In this document: positions 21,899 to 33,469 of the stretch, one piece after another | Numbering within the stretch: position 1 is the first letter of the stretch | How the letters are laid out: each line of letters opens with the position of its first letter | NCBI GenBank assembly: GCA_022071965.1 | Contig: JAJVIQ010000008.1 | Span: 1 to 37,397 of the forward strand | Direction: 5' to 3' | Length of the DNA stretch: 37,397 bases | Origin: Gammaproteobacteria bacterium | Lineage (GTDB): Bacteria > Pseudomonadota > Gammaproteobacteria > JAJPIJ01 | Program-made: the position numbers and the translations under genes | Notes under the pieces: model-generated | Databases searched by the model: none | Told to the model about the DNA's origin: nothing | Seen by the model: the letters and a program-made list of their open reading frames with translations, nothing else

Positions 21899-23482
21899 AT
21901 GTACTCGATACTCGTGGCAGACGCCATCGCCCGGGAGGGCGTGGCCCACCTCACCGACCAGCCCGGCTTCCGCGTCGACGTGAAGACCGGCATGAAGGAG
22001 GCGGAGCTCCGCGCCTGTGTGGCCGACTACGATGCCGTGGTCGTGCGCAGCGCGACGAAGATCACCCGCCCGGTGTTCGAGGCGGCGAAGCGGCTCAAGG
22101 TCGTCGGGCGCGCCGGCATCGGTGTGGACAACATCGATGTGGAGGCTGCCACCGAGCACGGCGTGGTGGTGATCAACACCCCCGACGCCAACGCCGTGAG
22201 CGCCGCGGAGCTCGCGCTCGCGCACCTGTTCTCGCTCTGCCGGCGCCTGCCGGCGGCCGATGCCTCGGTGAAGGCCGGCGAGTGGGCGCGCGGCAGGTAC
22301 ACCGGCACCGAGGTGACCGGCAAGACCCTGGGCGTGATCGGCTACGGCACCATCGGCCGCATCGTCGCGGCGCGCGCGCTGGGTCTGAAGATGAGGGTCG
22401 TGGCCCACGATCCGTTCGTGAGCGCGGAGATCTACGCCGCGCACGGCGTGCAGCCGCTGGCGCTCGATGACCTGCTCGCCGGCTCGGACTTCGTCACCCT
22501 GCACTGCCCGCTCATCGAGCAGACCCGGAACCTCCTCAGCCGCGAGCGGCTGGCGCTGATGAAGCCGGGCGCGCGGCTCATCAACTGCGCACGCGGCGGG
22601 CTCGTCGACGAAGAGGCGCTGCACGACGCGCTGGTCTCGGGGCATCTGGCCGGTGCGGCGCTCGACGTGTTCATGAAGGAGCCGCCGGGCTCCTCGCCGC
22701 TGCTCGCGCTCGCCAACGTCGAGTGCACGCCGCACCTGGGCGCCTCCACCGAGGAGGCGCAGTTCGCGGTCGGCGTGGAGATCGCCCGCCTCGTCGCCGC
22801 CTATCTCATCGACGGCGAGGTGGTGAGTGCCGTCAACCTGCCGCGCGTGGCGAGCGAGCAGGCCGGCCGGCTGCGGCCCTACCAGGACCTCGCGCACCGC
22901 CTCGGGCGTCTTCTCGCGCGCATGATCGACGCGCCGCTGCAGGGCATCGAGGTCTCGCTGCAGGGCGCCGCCGGCGAGCTCGACACCCGCCCCGTGGCCA
23001 TCGAGGCCCTGGTCGGCTACCTGCAGGAGCACCACACCCGGCCGGTCAACCGCGTCAACGCCCTGCTGGTCGCCGACCGCGAGGGCCTGGCCTTCGGCGA
23101 GTCGCGCTCACTGAAGGCGCACGATTACGTCTCGCTCATCGTCGTCACCGGCAGGGCCGCCGATCGCGGCGTCGTGCTCATGGGCACGCTGTTCGACGAG
23201 CGCTATCCGCGCCTGGTGCGCATCGACAACTACGAGATCGAGGCGGGGCTGAAGGGCGACATGCTGTTCACGCGCCACGACGATCGCCCCGGCGTGGTCG
23301 GCGCGCTCGGCACGGTGCTGGGCGAGAGCGGCATCAACATCTCGCGCATGCACATCGGCAGCGCCGAGGATAGCCCGCACGCGGTGGCGGCGATCGAGAT
23401 GTCCACGCCGCTCACCGACGCGCAGATGGAGCGGATCCGGTCGATCCCCGCGGTGAGCAAGGCGTTCCAGGTCACGCTATGA
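21899..23482 (+). CDS. serA: D-3-phosphoglycerate dehydrogenase (long form)
   Basis: Oxidises 3-phosphoglycerate with NAD+ as the first step of serine synthesis. The 527-residue protein is the long type. The substrate-binding fold opens with YSILVADAIAREG. The NAD-binding fold has LGVIGYGTIGRIVAARALG near residue 145. The catalytic Arg, Glu and His sit in INCARGGLVDEEAL and TPHLGASTEEAQ. An ASB domain follows, and the C-terminus is an ACT domain (DRPGVVGALGTVLGESGINI) that usually senses serine. The start at ATG 21899 has AAGGAG upstream; a further in-frame extension to 21842 lacks support. The stop overlaps serB by four bases, so feedback control of both is likely shared. Confidence 0.95.
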   Translation: MYSILVADAIAREGVAHLTDQPGFRVDVKTGMKEAELRACVADYDAVVVRSATKITRPVFEAAKRLKVVGRAGIGVDNIDVEAATEHGVVVINTPDANAVSAAELALAHLFSLCRRLPAADASVKAGEWARGRYTGTEVTGKTLGVIGYGTIGRIVAARALGLKMRVVAHDPFVSAEIYAAHGVQPLALDDLLAGSDFVTLHCPLIEQTRNLLSRERLALMKPGARLINCARGGLVDEEALHDALVSGHLAGAALDVFMKEPPGSSPLLALANVECTPHLGASTEEAQFAVGVEIARLVAAYLIDGEVVSAVNLPRVASEQAGRLRPYQDLAHRLGRLLARMIDAPLQGIEVSLQGAAGELDTRPVAIEALVGYLQEHHTRPVNRVNALLVADREGLAFGESRSLKAHDYVSLIVVTGRAADRGVVLMGTLFDERYPRLVRIDNYEIEAGLKGDMLFTRHDDRPGVVGALGTVLGESGINISRMHIGSAEDSPHAVAAIEMSTPLTDAQMERIRSIPAVSKAFQVTL

Positions 23483-24168
23483 GACGCGGGGCCTTCTTCG
23501 ACTGCGACAGCACGCTCTCCGCCGTGGAGGGCATCGACCTGCTCGCACGCCGCGCCAACGTCGCCGCGCAGGTGGTGCCGCTCACGAAGGCGGCGATGGA
23601 GGGCAGTCTGCCGCTCGAGCAGGTGTACGCGCAGCGCCTGGAGCTCATCAGGCCCGCGCGCGCGGACGTGACCTGGCTCGGCGCGCAGTACGTCGAGCAG
23701 CGCGCCGCCGGCGCCGCGGAGACGGTGGCCGCCCTGCACGCGCTCGGCTGGCAGGTGCACATCATCAGCAGCGGCATCCGCGAGGCCGTGCTCGCGCTCG
23801 CCGCCGATCTGTGCATTCCCCCCGAATGCGTGCACGCGGTGGCGGTGCACTTCGATGCCGCGGGCGCCTACCGGGACTTCGATCGCGCCTCGCCGCTCAC
23901 GCGCGCCGGCGGCAAGGCCGCCGTCTGCCGCTGGCTCATGGCCCGACTGGACCGCGCGGTCATGATCGGCGACGGCGTGACCGATCTCGAAGCGGCGGAG
24001 GCCAACGTGCCCGTGGTGGGCTACGGCGGCATCGCGCGGCGCGAGCGGGTGGCCGCGCAGGCATGGCGGTACGTCGACGCACCCTCCCTCACCGCGGTGC
24101 TGGATGTCATACTTGGCCCGGCCGATCACGCGCGGCTCGCGGGCCAGTCCGGCACGCCGAAGCCGTGA
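23479..24168 (+). CDS. serB: Phosphoserine phosphatase (HAD family)
   Basis: Removes phosphate from phosphoserine to give serine. The 229-residue protein has the HAD motifs in order: FFDCDSTLSAVEG near residue 7 (nucleophile Asp and acid Asp), VHIISSGIREA (motif II Ser), a Lys in TRAGGKAAVCRW, and AVMIGDGVTDLEAAEA (motif IV). It lacks the N-terminal ACT-like domain seen in some SerB proteins. The ATG overlaps the serA stop (ATGA), so the two are translationally coupled. It is followed after a short gap by gcvT. With SerC and SerA it completes the pathway in one operon. Confidence 0.9.
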   Translation: MRRGAFFDCDSTLSAVEGIDLLARRANVAAQVVPLTKAAMEGSLPLEQVYAQRLELIRPARADVTWLGAQYVEQRAAGAAETVAALHALGWQVHIISSGIREAVLALAADLCIPPECVHAVAVHFDAAGAYRDFDRASPLTRAGGKAAVCRWLMARLDRAVMIGDGVTDLEAAEANVPVVGYGGIARRERVAAQAWRYVDAPSLTAVLDVILGPADHARLAGQSGTPKP

Positions 24169-24228
24169 GGCATGAGCCGCGGCCACACCGGCCGCCGGGC
24201 CAGAGAACGATACGCAAGGAATGAGGGC

Positions 24229-25380
24229 TTGACGCAGACATCCGCCGACGAGGGCATCGCGGACGGCCGGCGAACGCCGCTCCACGAGCTGCACGTGCAG
24301 GCCGAGGCGCAGTTCACGGAGTTCGCCGGCTGGCAGATGGCGCTGCGCTATCCGGAAGGCACGCTGCGCGAGCACCTGCACACGCGCGCCCACGCGGGGC
24401 TCTTCGACATCTCGCACATGGGCCAGATCGCGCTGCGCGGCGCGCGCCGGGCCGCGGCGCTGGAGGCGCTCACCCCGGCGGACGTGATCGATCTGCCTGC
24501 CGGCCGCCAGCGCTATGCGCTGCTCACCAACCGCGGCGGCGGCATCATCGACGATATCGTCGTCGCCAACATGGGCGCGGAGCTCCTGCTCGTGGTGAAC
24601 GCCGCGCGCACCGCCACCGTGCTGCCGTATCTCGTCGAGGAGATCGGCAGCGCCTGCGAGATCCGGCATCTCGACGACCTCGCCCTGCTCGCCGTACAGG
24701 GCCCGGAGGCGGCCGCGGCGGTCGAGACGCTGGCCGCCGGGCTCGGAGACCTGCCGTTTCAGTCCGTGTGCACGCCCGAGATCGACGGCGCGCCCTGCCG
24801 CGTCAGCCGCTCGGGCTACACCGGCGAGGACGGCTACGAGATCGCCGTGCCGGCACCCGATGCCTGCGACCTCGCCCGCCGGCTGCTGGCGCAGGAGGGC
24901 GTGCGGTGGATCGGTCTCGGCGCGCGCGACTCGCTCAGGCTCGAGGCCGGCCTCTGTCTTTACGGGCACGACATCGACGACACTACCACCCCGCTCGCCG
25001 CGGGCCTGGGCTGGACGTGGCCGACGGTGCGGCGCCCGGGCGGCGCGCGCGCCGGGGGATTTCCGGGTGCCGGGGAACTCGCGGACGAGCTCGCCGCCGG
25101 CTCCGCGACGCGCCGCGTGGGCCTGCTGCCGGAGGGCCGCGCGCCGCTGCGCGAGAACACGGGCCTGCTGGACGAGGATGGCAACATCGTCGGCCGCATC
25201 ACCAGCGGGCTCTTCAGCCCGACCCTCGGTCGACCCATCGCCATGGGTTACCTGCGCGCGGACCACGCGGCGGCCGCCACCACCCTGCGCGCGATGCTGC
25301 GCGGCCGCGCGCTCACCGTCGCCCGCGCCGCGCTGCCGTTCGTGCCGCATCGCTATCAAAGAAAATCCAACGAGCCCTGA
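24229..25380 (+). CDS. gcvT: Glycine cleavage system T protein (aminomethyltransferase)
   Basis: Takes the aminomethyl group from lipoylated GcvH and transfers the one-carbon unit to tetrahydrofolate, releasing ammonia. Family similarity begins at RTPLHELHVQAEAQFTEFAG. Further motifs are AHAGLFDISHMGQIALRG near residue 50, DDIVVANMG, and SRSGYTGEDGYEIAVPAP with the folate-binding face. The C-terminus has GRITSGLFSPTLGRPIAMGY. I prefer the TTG at 24229, with AAGGA eight bases ahead. An ATG at 24172, three bases after the serB stop, would add 19 residues that do not look family-like. It is co-directional with gcvH (13-base gap) and gcvP. Confidence 0.9.
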   Translation: MTQTSADEGIADGRRTPLHELHVQAEAQFTEFAGWQMALRYPEGTLREHLHTRAHAGLFDISHMGQIALRGARRAAALEALTPADVIDLPAGRQRYALLTNRGGGIIDDIVVANMGAELLLVVNAARTATVLPYLVEEIGSACEIRHLDDLALLAVQGPEAAAAVETLAAGLGDLPFQSVCTPEIDGAPCRVSRSGYTGEDGYEIAVPAPDACDLARRLLAQEGVRWIGLGARDSLRLEAGLCLYGHDIDDTTTPLAAGLGWTWPTVRRPGGARAGGFPGAGELADELAAGSATRRVGLLPEGRAPLRENTGLLDEDGNIVGRITSGLFSPTLGRPIAMGYLRADHAAAATTLRAMLRGRALTVARAALPFVPHRYQRKSNEP

Positions 25381-25393
25381 AGGAGACGCACCC

Positions 25394-25774
25394 ATGTCCG
25401 AGCTCAAGTACTCCCGCGATCACGAGTGGCTGCACATGGAGCCCGACGGCACCGCGACCATCGGCATCACCGACTACGCGCAGAAGGAGCTCGGCGACGT
25501 CGTCTACGTGGAACTGCCCGAGGTCGGCCGCGAGGTGCGCCAGGGCGAGGAGGCCGCCGTGGTCGAATCGGTGAAGGCCGCGAGCGAGGTCAGGATGCCG
25601 GTGGCCGGCACCGTCGTCGCCGTCAACACCGCGCTGGCCGAACACCCCGAGACGGTGAACGTCGATCCGTCCGGCGACGGCTGGTTCCTGAAGCTGAAGC
25701 CCTCCAGCCCCGATCAGATCACCGGCCTGATGAGCGAGGCGGAGTACCAGGCCTACGTCGCCGGCATCAAGTGA
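25394..25774 (+). CDS. gcvH: Glycine cleavage system H protein
   Basis: The lipoyl carrier protein that shuttles the aminomethyl intermediate between GcvP, GcvT and the lipoamide dehydrogenase. The 126-residue product has the lipoylation site in [13 protein letters not shown] (Lys near residue 64) and the typical flanks [28 protein letters not shown] and NPSGDG-like [18 protein letters not shown] sits eight bases before ATG 25394. It lies between gcvT and gcvP with 13- and 16-base gaps, so the three are one transcript. Lipoyl attachment needs lipA, lipB or lplA elsewhere. Confidence 0.96.
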   Translation: MSELKYSRDHEWLHMEPDGTATIGITDYAQKELGDVVYVELPEVGREVRQGEEAAVVESVKAASEVRMPVAGTVVAVNTALAEHPETVNVDPSGDGWFLKLKPSSPDQITGLMSEAEYQAYVAGIK

Positions 25775-25790
25775 CGCGGGAGCGAGGCCG

Positions 25791-28703
<2,913 letters not shown>

Positions 28704-29076
28704 CCCGCGTCGCGCCTCGGCTGCGACATGGCGCGCGCATTCACCGGCGCGCGATCATGAAGCGGCCGCGGTTCAGGCCGATGTGCTATCCCCCTGATGC
28801 CTCCCACGCCGCCCCGGCGGTGGGCGGCAGGCGCGCCCTCGATGCCTTCAGCGCGCGTGCGAGCTGACGGGCCGCACTCCCCGGCGCGGCCTTCCTTCGC
28901 GGCGGCACTGGCCCCATCGACGCGTCCAATCCGGCGGCGAACTGGCCCCATTGGCACCAGATCAGTTTTCCATCGCGGCCCTTTCTCCGATCGATGCACG
29001 GTTCGAAGATGGTCATCGGGGAAAAAGGGGGAACTCCCGCCCCCTGAGTCGGGATGAGCCGCGAGGAGGACGTCTC
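28704..29076 (+). promoter_or_regulatory. Leader region of the hao cluster with a repeated motif
   Basis: This 373-base gap has no supported gene. CGGCGGC-ACTGGCCCCAT (ending 28917) recurs as CGGCGGCGA-ACTGGCCCCAT (ending 28951), with the shared 11 bases starting 34 bases apart. That is a candidate regulator or sigma-factor-linked site ahead of haoA. A GC-rich stem at 28803-28824 (CCCACGCCG and CGGCGGTGGG with one bulge) could end the gcv transcript but lacks a T-run. GAGGAGG at 29063-29069 is the haoA ribosome-binding site. Confidence 0.35.
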
Positions 29077-30798
29077 ATGGTCACGAAAAGAAGAAGTGGT
29101 GTCTCGTGGTCGTTGGCAGTGGTGTCCGCAGTAGTACTGGGTTGCGCATCGGCCGGCCCCGCGCAGGCCGACATCCCGAAGGAGACTTTCGAGGCGCTGA
29201 AGCTCGATCCCTCGGCCGGGCCGAAGGAGCTGCACGAGGCGCTCACCAAGCGCTACCGGGATCCGGAGCAGGGCGCCGGCAAGGGCAAGTACTCCGAGCT
29301 GTGGGAACCCATCCCCATGAGCAAGTACACCGACCCCCTGACCTTCTATGAGCCGCCGGCGACGGTGAAGGAAGTGGCGGGCCGCAAGGATTGCGTGGAG
29401 TGCCACGCCGACGAGACCCCGGGCTGGGTCGACGCGTGGAAGAAGAGCGTGCACTCGAAGCTCGACGATGTCCGCGCCCTCAAGCCCGACGACCCGACCT
29501 ATTACAGGAAGCAGAAGCTGGAAGAGGTCGAGAAGAACCTGCGCGCGATGGGCAAGCTCGCCGCCGACGCCCCGCTGAAGGAGGTCGGCTGCATCGACTG
29601 CCACGTGGACATCGGCACCGACAAGAAGGCCGACCATCGCACCGACCTGCGCCTGCCGACCGCCGACATCTGCGGCACCTGCCACCTGCAGGAGTTTGCC
29701 GAGCGCGAGTCGGAGCGCGACACGCAGATCTGGCCGAAGGACCAGTGGCCCAAGGGCCGTCCGTCGCACGCGCTGGACTATCGCGCCAACGTGGAGACCG
29801 GCATCTGGGCCGGCATGCCGCAGCGCGAGGTGGCCGAGGGCTGCACCCTGTGTCATTACAATCAGAACAAGTGCGACGGCTGCCATACCCGGCACGAGTT
29901 CTCCACGGTCGAGGCGCGCAAGCCCGAGGCCTGCGCGACCTGTCACAGCGGCATCGACCACAACAATTACGAGAACTACTCCTATTCCAAGCACGGCATC
30001 GTCTACAAGACCCTGGGCCACGAGTGGAACTGGAACGTGCCGTTGAAGGACGCCTTCGCCAAGGGCGGCCAGACCGCGCCGACCTGCGCCACCTGCCACA
30101 TGGAGTACAACGGCAAGTTCTCGCACAACGTGGTGCGCAAGGTGCGCTGGGCGAATTACCCGGCGGTTCCGGGCATCGCCGAGAATATCAAGGACAAGTG
30201 GTCCGAGGAGCGCAAGGAGGCCTGGGTCGTGACCTGCACCAACTGCCATGGCGAGCGCCTGGCCCGTTCCTACCTCGAACTGATGGACGAGGGGACGCTG
30301 GCCGGCGTCGAGAAATACAAGGAGACGCACGCGGTCGTCGACAAGCTCTACCAGGAAGGCCTGCTGCCGGGGCAGAAGACGAACCGTCCGCCGCCGCCGG
30401 CGCCGGAGAAGGAGGGAATGGCCCAGTTCTACCAGTATTTCTGGACCAAGGGCAACAACACCACGGCGGTCGAGTTCGAGGTCGGCTCGATGGGCGAGAA
30501 CCAGCTCGCGAAGATGCACGTCTCGCTGGCGCACGTGAACCCCGGCAACTGGAGCTACTCCGACGGGTGGGAGCAGCTCAACGCTTCCTATGCGAAGGTC
30601 ATGCAGTATGACACCGAGATCCGCGAGCGCGTGGCGTTGCAGGAAAGGGTCGCCAAGCTCGAGGGGGGCTCGCCGACCGCGATGCTGAAGCTCGACAGCG
30701 CCGGGAAGATGGTCTCGCTCGGCAGTCTCGGCGGCGGCATGCTGCTGGCCGGCTCCGTGATGTTCTGGCGAGGTCGCCGCAGGGATGGCGAGGAGTGA
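29077..30798 (+). CDS. haoA: Hydroxylamine oxidoreductase, octahaem cytochrome
   Basis: Periplasmic enzyme that oxidises hydroxylamine, the product of ammonia monooxygenase, and passes electrons to c554. The 573-residue precursor has a signal peptide ([20 protein letters not shown]). Eight CxxCH haem sites are seen: CVECH, CIDCH, CGTCH, CTLCH, CDGCH, CATCH, CATCH and CTNCH. The [11 protein letters not shown] stretch and the later [15 protein letters not shown] are HAO-like. The fourth site would hold the P460 haem by analogy. Tyr494 in NWSYSDG is my candidate for the Tyr that crosslinks P460; alignment is needed. The C-terminus has a hydrophobic run ([18 protein letters not shown]) and a basic end, so it may be membrane-anchored. 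haoB follows closely. Confidence 0.94.
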   Translation: MVTKRRSGVSWSLAVVSAVVLGCASAGPAQADIPKETFEALKLDPSAGPKELHEALTKRYRDPEQGAGKGKYSELWEPIPMSKYTDPLTFYEPPATVKEVAGRKDCVECHADETPGWVDAWKKSVHSKLDDVRALKPDDPTYYRKQKLEEVEKNLRAMGKLAADAPLKEVGCIDCHVDIGTDKKADHRTDLRLPTADICGTCHLQEFAERESERDTQIWPKDQWPKGRPSHALDYRANVETGIWAGMPQREVAEGCTLCHYNQNKCDGCHTRHEFSTVEARKPEACATCHSGIDHNNYENYSYSKHGIVYKTLGHEWNWNVPLKDAFAKGGQTAPTCATCHMEYNGKFSHNVVRKVRWANYPAVPGIAENIKDKWSEERKEAWVVTCTNCHGERLARSYLELMDEGTLAGVEKYKETHAVVDKLYQEGLLPGQKTNRPPPPAPEKEGMAQFYQYFWTKGNNTTAVEFEVGSMGENQLAKMHVSLAHVNPGNWSYSDGWEQLNASYAKVMQYDTEIRERVALQERVAKLEGGSPTAMLKLDSAGKMVSLGSLGGGMLLAGSVMFWRGRRRDGEE

Positions 30799-30820
30799 TG
30801 GCAACCCGAGGAGCGATCAG

Positions 30821-31846
30821 GTGAGACGTGTGGCTCCGGTCGCGGGCATCGGGCTCGCGGCCGGAGGCGCCCTCCTGCTCGGCTGGATCGGCTGGGCGGT
30901 CCTCGGCCTGTCGTCGCCGCCGCCCTATCACTATACGCTCGTCGCCGAGGGCGGCGTCGGGAAATTCCCGGAGCTCGGGATGAAGGATCAGGCCGGGCTC
31001 GCACTGAAGAAATACGAAGTCCGCGCCGATTCCGCCGGCAAGCCCGTCGCCACGGCCCTCGTCGCAGCCAAGGGCGGCGGCGCACCGGTGCTGCTGTCGT
31101 GGGAGAACAGCACCGCCGAGCCGGTGCTCAGGCTGGGGCCCGCGGTCGGCGAGCTGACCACGCTCGCCGCGGCGGTCGCCCGCCACGCGCCAGGGCAGTC
31201 CAGGATCCTCGCCTGGTGGGATACCTCCCGGCAACTGCAGCTGCTTGCGGGCAGCAACGTCGTATTCGAGGAGAACCTGGTCGCGCCGCTGCTCCTCCCG
31301 CCGCCGTGGCGCGCGGCGGAGAAGTCCATCGTTTCCCTGGAACGCGACTTCTGGCGCGCCCCCGCCTCGGCGCGGACAGAGCGGCAGTTCGCCGAGTTCG
31401 CCGACGCGATGCTCTCCGATCTGCCTGCCGGGCTGGAGAAGCTGCGCCGGCTCGCCGGCGGCACCGAGGCCTACGTGGTCGTCCACATCACCGACGCCTA
31501 CCGCCTGGGCGCCCTGTATCCCGCGCGATTCGGCGTCGGCTTCAAGGATTTCCGCATGGCCGGCCAGGTGCACGGCACGATCAACGGCGTGAAGAGCTGG
31601 CTGAAGAAAGAGGGCTATCCCGCCTACGCCGTGGAGCGCCGGGACGACACCACCGTGCGCGTGCACTTTCTCACCGACAAGGCGTCCACGCGCACGCTCG
31701 CCGCGCAGTTGCTGCCGTTCGACACCTCCACCCCCCTCGCCCTGGATGCCCCGCGCATCGTCTATCAGCACGGCGGCTACTGGGTCTACAAGCTCTCGCC
31801 GGGCGCCCGGAAGGTCGAGACCGCCGCGGCCGGCCCGCGGCCCTGA
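30821..31846 (+). CDS. haoB: HaoB, protein of the hao cluster
   Basis: A 341-residue protein of the HaoB family, always found next to haoA; its exact role is not established. Residues 6-25 form a membrane segment (AGIGLAAGGALLLGWIGWAV), and the rest (YHYTLVAEGGVGKFPELGMK, AYVVVHITDAYRLGALYPAR, FGVGFKDF) is probably periplasmic. I prefer the GTG at 30821 because GAGGAG lies seven bases ahead. An ATG at 30785 inside haoA would extend the protein by 12 residues. It has no haem motif. The gene starts 22 bases after the haoA stop, so the two share a transcript. Confidence 0.85.
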   Translation: MRRVAPVAGIGLAAGGALLLGWIGWAVLGLSSPPPYHYTLVAEGGVGKFPELGMKDQAGLALKKYEVRADSAGKPVATALVAAKGGGAPVLLSWENSTAEPVLRLGPAVGELTTLAAAVARHAPGQSRILAWWDTSRQLQLLAGSNVVFEENLVAPLLLPPPWRAAEKSIVSLERDFWRAPASARTERQFAEFADAMLSDLPAGLEKLRRLAGGTEAYVVVHITDAYRLGALYPARFGVGFKDFRMAGQVHGTINGVKSWLKKEGYPAYAVERRDDTTVRVHFLTDKASTRTLAAQLLPFDTSTPLALDAPRIVYQHGGYWVYKLSPGARKVETAAAGPRP

Positions 31847-31970
31847 GCCGGCCGGCATCCCTTCTGGCACCAGAAAGCAGTCCGCCGCTGGCCCTAAGAG
31901 CCATCGCAATCCTGCGCTTACATTAGGACCACGAGTCTCGCGCGTTCACGACTGAAAGGAGAGATGCCAC

Positions 31971-32690
31971 ATGCGGACCTCCAGCATATTGCTCAGGGCG
32001 TTGTTTGCGGTGGGCGCGGCAGCCATCCTCGCGGGACCCGTCCTCGCCGAGGAGCCTGCCTACGAGGGGCGCAAGAAGTGCAGCTCCTGCCACAAGAGCG
32101 AGTACAAGTCCTGGGTAGAGACCAGACATGCCAAGGCGCTGGAGTCGCTGATGCCCGGCGCCAAGACCGAGGAGAAGCTCAAGGCCAAGCTCGACCCCGA
32201 CAAGGACTACAGCGCCGACAAGGACTGCGTGGGCTGCCACGTCACCGGCTACGGCAAGGAGGGCGGCTACGATCCGGAGGACCCGGGCAAGTACCTCGTC
32301 GGCGTCGGCTGCGAGTCCTGCCATGGCCCGGGCTCCGAGTACCGCCTCGTCCACCGCAAGGCCGGTGAGGCGTTCGAGAACAAGCAGGAGACAACCCCCC
32401 GCGAAGAGCTTGCCGCCGCCGGTCAGGAGTTTCACTTCATCGAGCGCTGCAACGCCTGCCACCTGAATTTCGAGGGCTCCTCGTGGCCGGGCGCCGCCAA
32501 GCCGTACACGCCGTTCACGCCCGCGGTCGATCCGAAATATACGTTCGACTTCGAGAAGGCCGTGCGCGACAACAAGGCGATGCACGAGCACTACAAGCTC
32601 GACGGCACGTTCACCGGGGAGCCGATGCCTGAATTCCACAAGGAGTTCCAGTCGCAGGCCAAGGCCGGCGAGAAGGGCGCGGAGGAGTAG
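31971..32690 (+). CDS. cycA: Tetrahaem cytochrome c554
   Basis: Periplasmic electron carrier that takes electrons from HAO and hands them to cM552. The 239-residue precursor has a cleavable signal (LLRALFAVGAAAILAGPVLA) and four CxxCH sites: CSSCH, CVGCH, CESCH and CNACH. Segments typical of c554 are YEGRKKCSSCHKSEYKSW and VGVGCESCHGPGSEYRLVHR. GGAGA lies nine bases ahead of ATG 31971. The 124-base gap after haoB has a small TTCTGG-CA-CCAGAA palindrome at 31862-31875 and nothing else I can name. Its presence, with cycB, is the main argument for an ammonia oxidiser rather than a methanotroph. Confidence 0.9.
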   Translation: MRTSSILLRALFAVGAAAILAGPVLAEEPAYEGRKKCSSCHKSEYKSWVETRHAKALESLMPGAKTEEKLKAKLDPDKDYSADKDCVGCHVTGYGKEGGYDPEDPGKYLVGVGCESCHGPGSEYRLVHRKAGEAFENKQETTPREELAAAGQEFHFIERCNACHLNFEGSSWPGAAKPYTPFTPAVDPKYTFDFEKAVRDNKAMHEHYKLDGTFTGEPMPEFHKEFQSQAKAGEKGAEE

Positions 32691-32699
32691 GCCGCGCCC

Positions 32700-33284
32700 A
32701 TGCGAGCCCTCTGCCGCTATATCGGGGCTCACCGCGGACCGTTTCTGCTCGGCGCCGTGTCCGCCGTCGTCCTGGCGACGCTCGTCGTCGGGGGTGACGC
32801 GGCGATCTCGACGACCACTTTCTGCACCAGCTGCCACGAGATGACCTACCCGGCCCAGGAGCTGAAGAAGTCGACCCACTACGGCGCGCTCGGCGCCGAT
32901 CCGGATTGCCATGACTGCCATATCCCGAAGGGGATCGCGAACTTCCACCGCGCCGTCGCCACGCACCTGCTCGACGGCGCGCGCGAGACCTGGCTGCATT
33001 TCAGACGCGATTACTCCGACGTCAAGAAGTTCAACAAGTACCGCCTGGAGATGGCGCACCACGCGCGCATGAACCTCAAGCGCTGGGACAGCGTCACCTG
33101 CCGCGACTGCCACAGGAACCCGCGGCCGCCCGGCGCCCCCGCCCGCGAGGCGCACGCGAAGATGGCGACCCAGGGGGCCACCTGCATCGACTGCCACCAG
33201 AACCTCGTGCATCGGGAGGTCGACGAGACCGATCTGGACAGGAGCCTGGCGGAAGGCAAGATGGTCGTGCGCGTGGTGGAGTAG
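32700..33284 (+). CDS. cycB: Tetrahaem membrane cytochrome cM552 (NapC/NirT family)
   Basis: Membrane-anchored quinone reductase that passes electrons from c554 into the ubiquinone pool. The 194-residue protein has an N-terminal membrane segment (LGAVSAVVLATLVVGGDAAI) and four CxxCH sites: CTSCH, CHDCH, CRDCH and CIDCH. The CTSCHEM and GPDxCHDCHIPKG arrangement is that of NapC/NirT proteins. The ATG at 32700 follows the cycA stop by nine bases. The hao cluster ends here, with a likely terminator 85 bases further on. The proposed electron route is HaoA to CycA to CycB to quinone. Confidence 0.9.
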   Translation: MRALCRYIGAHRGPFLLGAVSAVVLATLVVGGDAAISTTTFCTSCHEMTYPAQELKKSTHYGALGADPDCHDCHIPKGIANFHRAVATHLLDGARETWLHFRRDYSDVKKFNKYRLEMAHHARMNLKRWDSVTCRDCHRNPRPPGAPAREAHAKMATQGATCIDCHQNLVHREVDETDLDRSLAEGKMVVRVVE

Positions 33285-33368
33285 GCGATGGCGGCAAGCC
33301 GCCCCGGGGGCCCGCGCCGCCTCCGGACCTGGTCTGCGCCGCCATCCCGGACGTTTATCCGGCCCAGG

Positions 33369-33397
33369 GCACGGCGGCGCGGCCGGTGCGGTTTTTT
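33369..33397 (+). terminator. Candidate rho-independent terminator of the hao operon
   Basis: GCACGGC pairs with GCC-G-GTGC (one bulge) around a GGCGCG loop, followed by GG and six T residues (33392-33397). It lies about 85 bases after the cycB stop and is the best terminator-like structure in the window. The rest of 33285-33469 holds no gene. Confidence 0.5.
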
Positions 33398-33469
33398 GAT
33401 CCAACGCAATGCCGGGGCGCAAGTAAGCTGCTTGAGTAAAAAAAGGATCACCGGCGAGGCGTGGGACAG

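Noticed and set aside
24169-24228. Glycine riboswitch before gcvT
   Set aside because: Only 60 bases separate serB and the chosen gcvT start, too short for a tandem glycine aptamer, and no aptamer core is visible.
28786-30804. A 672-codon minus-strand frame opposite haoA
   Set aside because: Shadow of haoA, which has eight CxxCH sites and a signal peptide.
29077-33284. Methanotroph-type hao locus
   Set aside because: Methanotrophs usually have haoAB without c554 and cM552; both cytochromes are present and intact here, although pmo/amo is not in the window.
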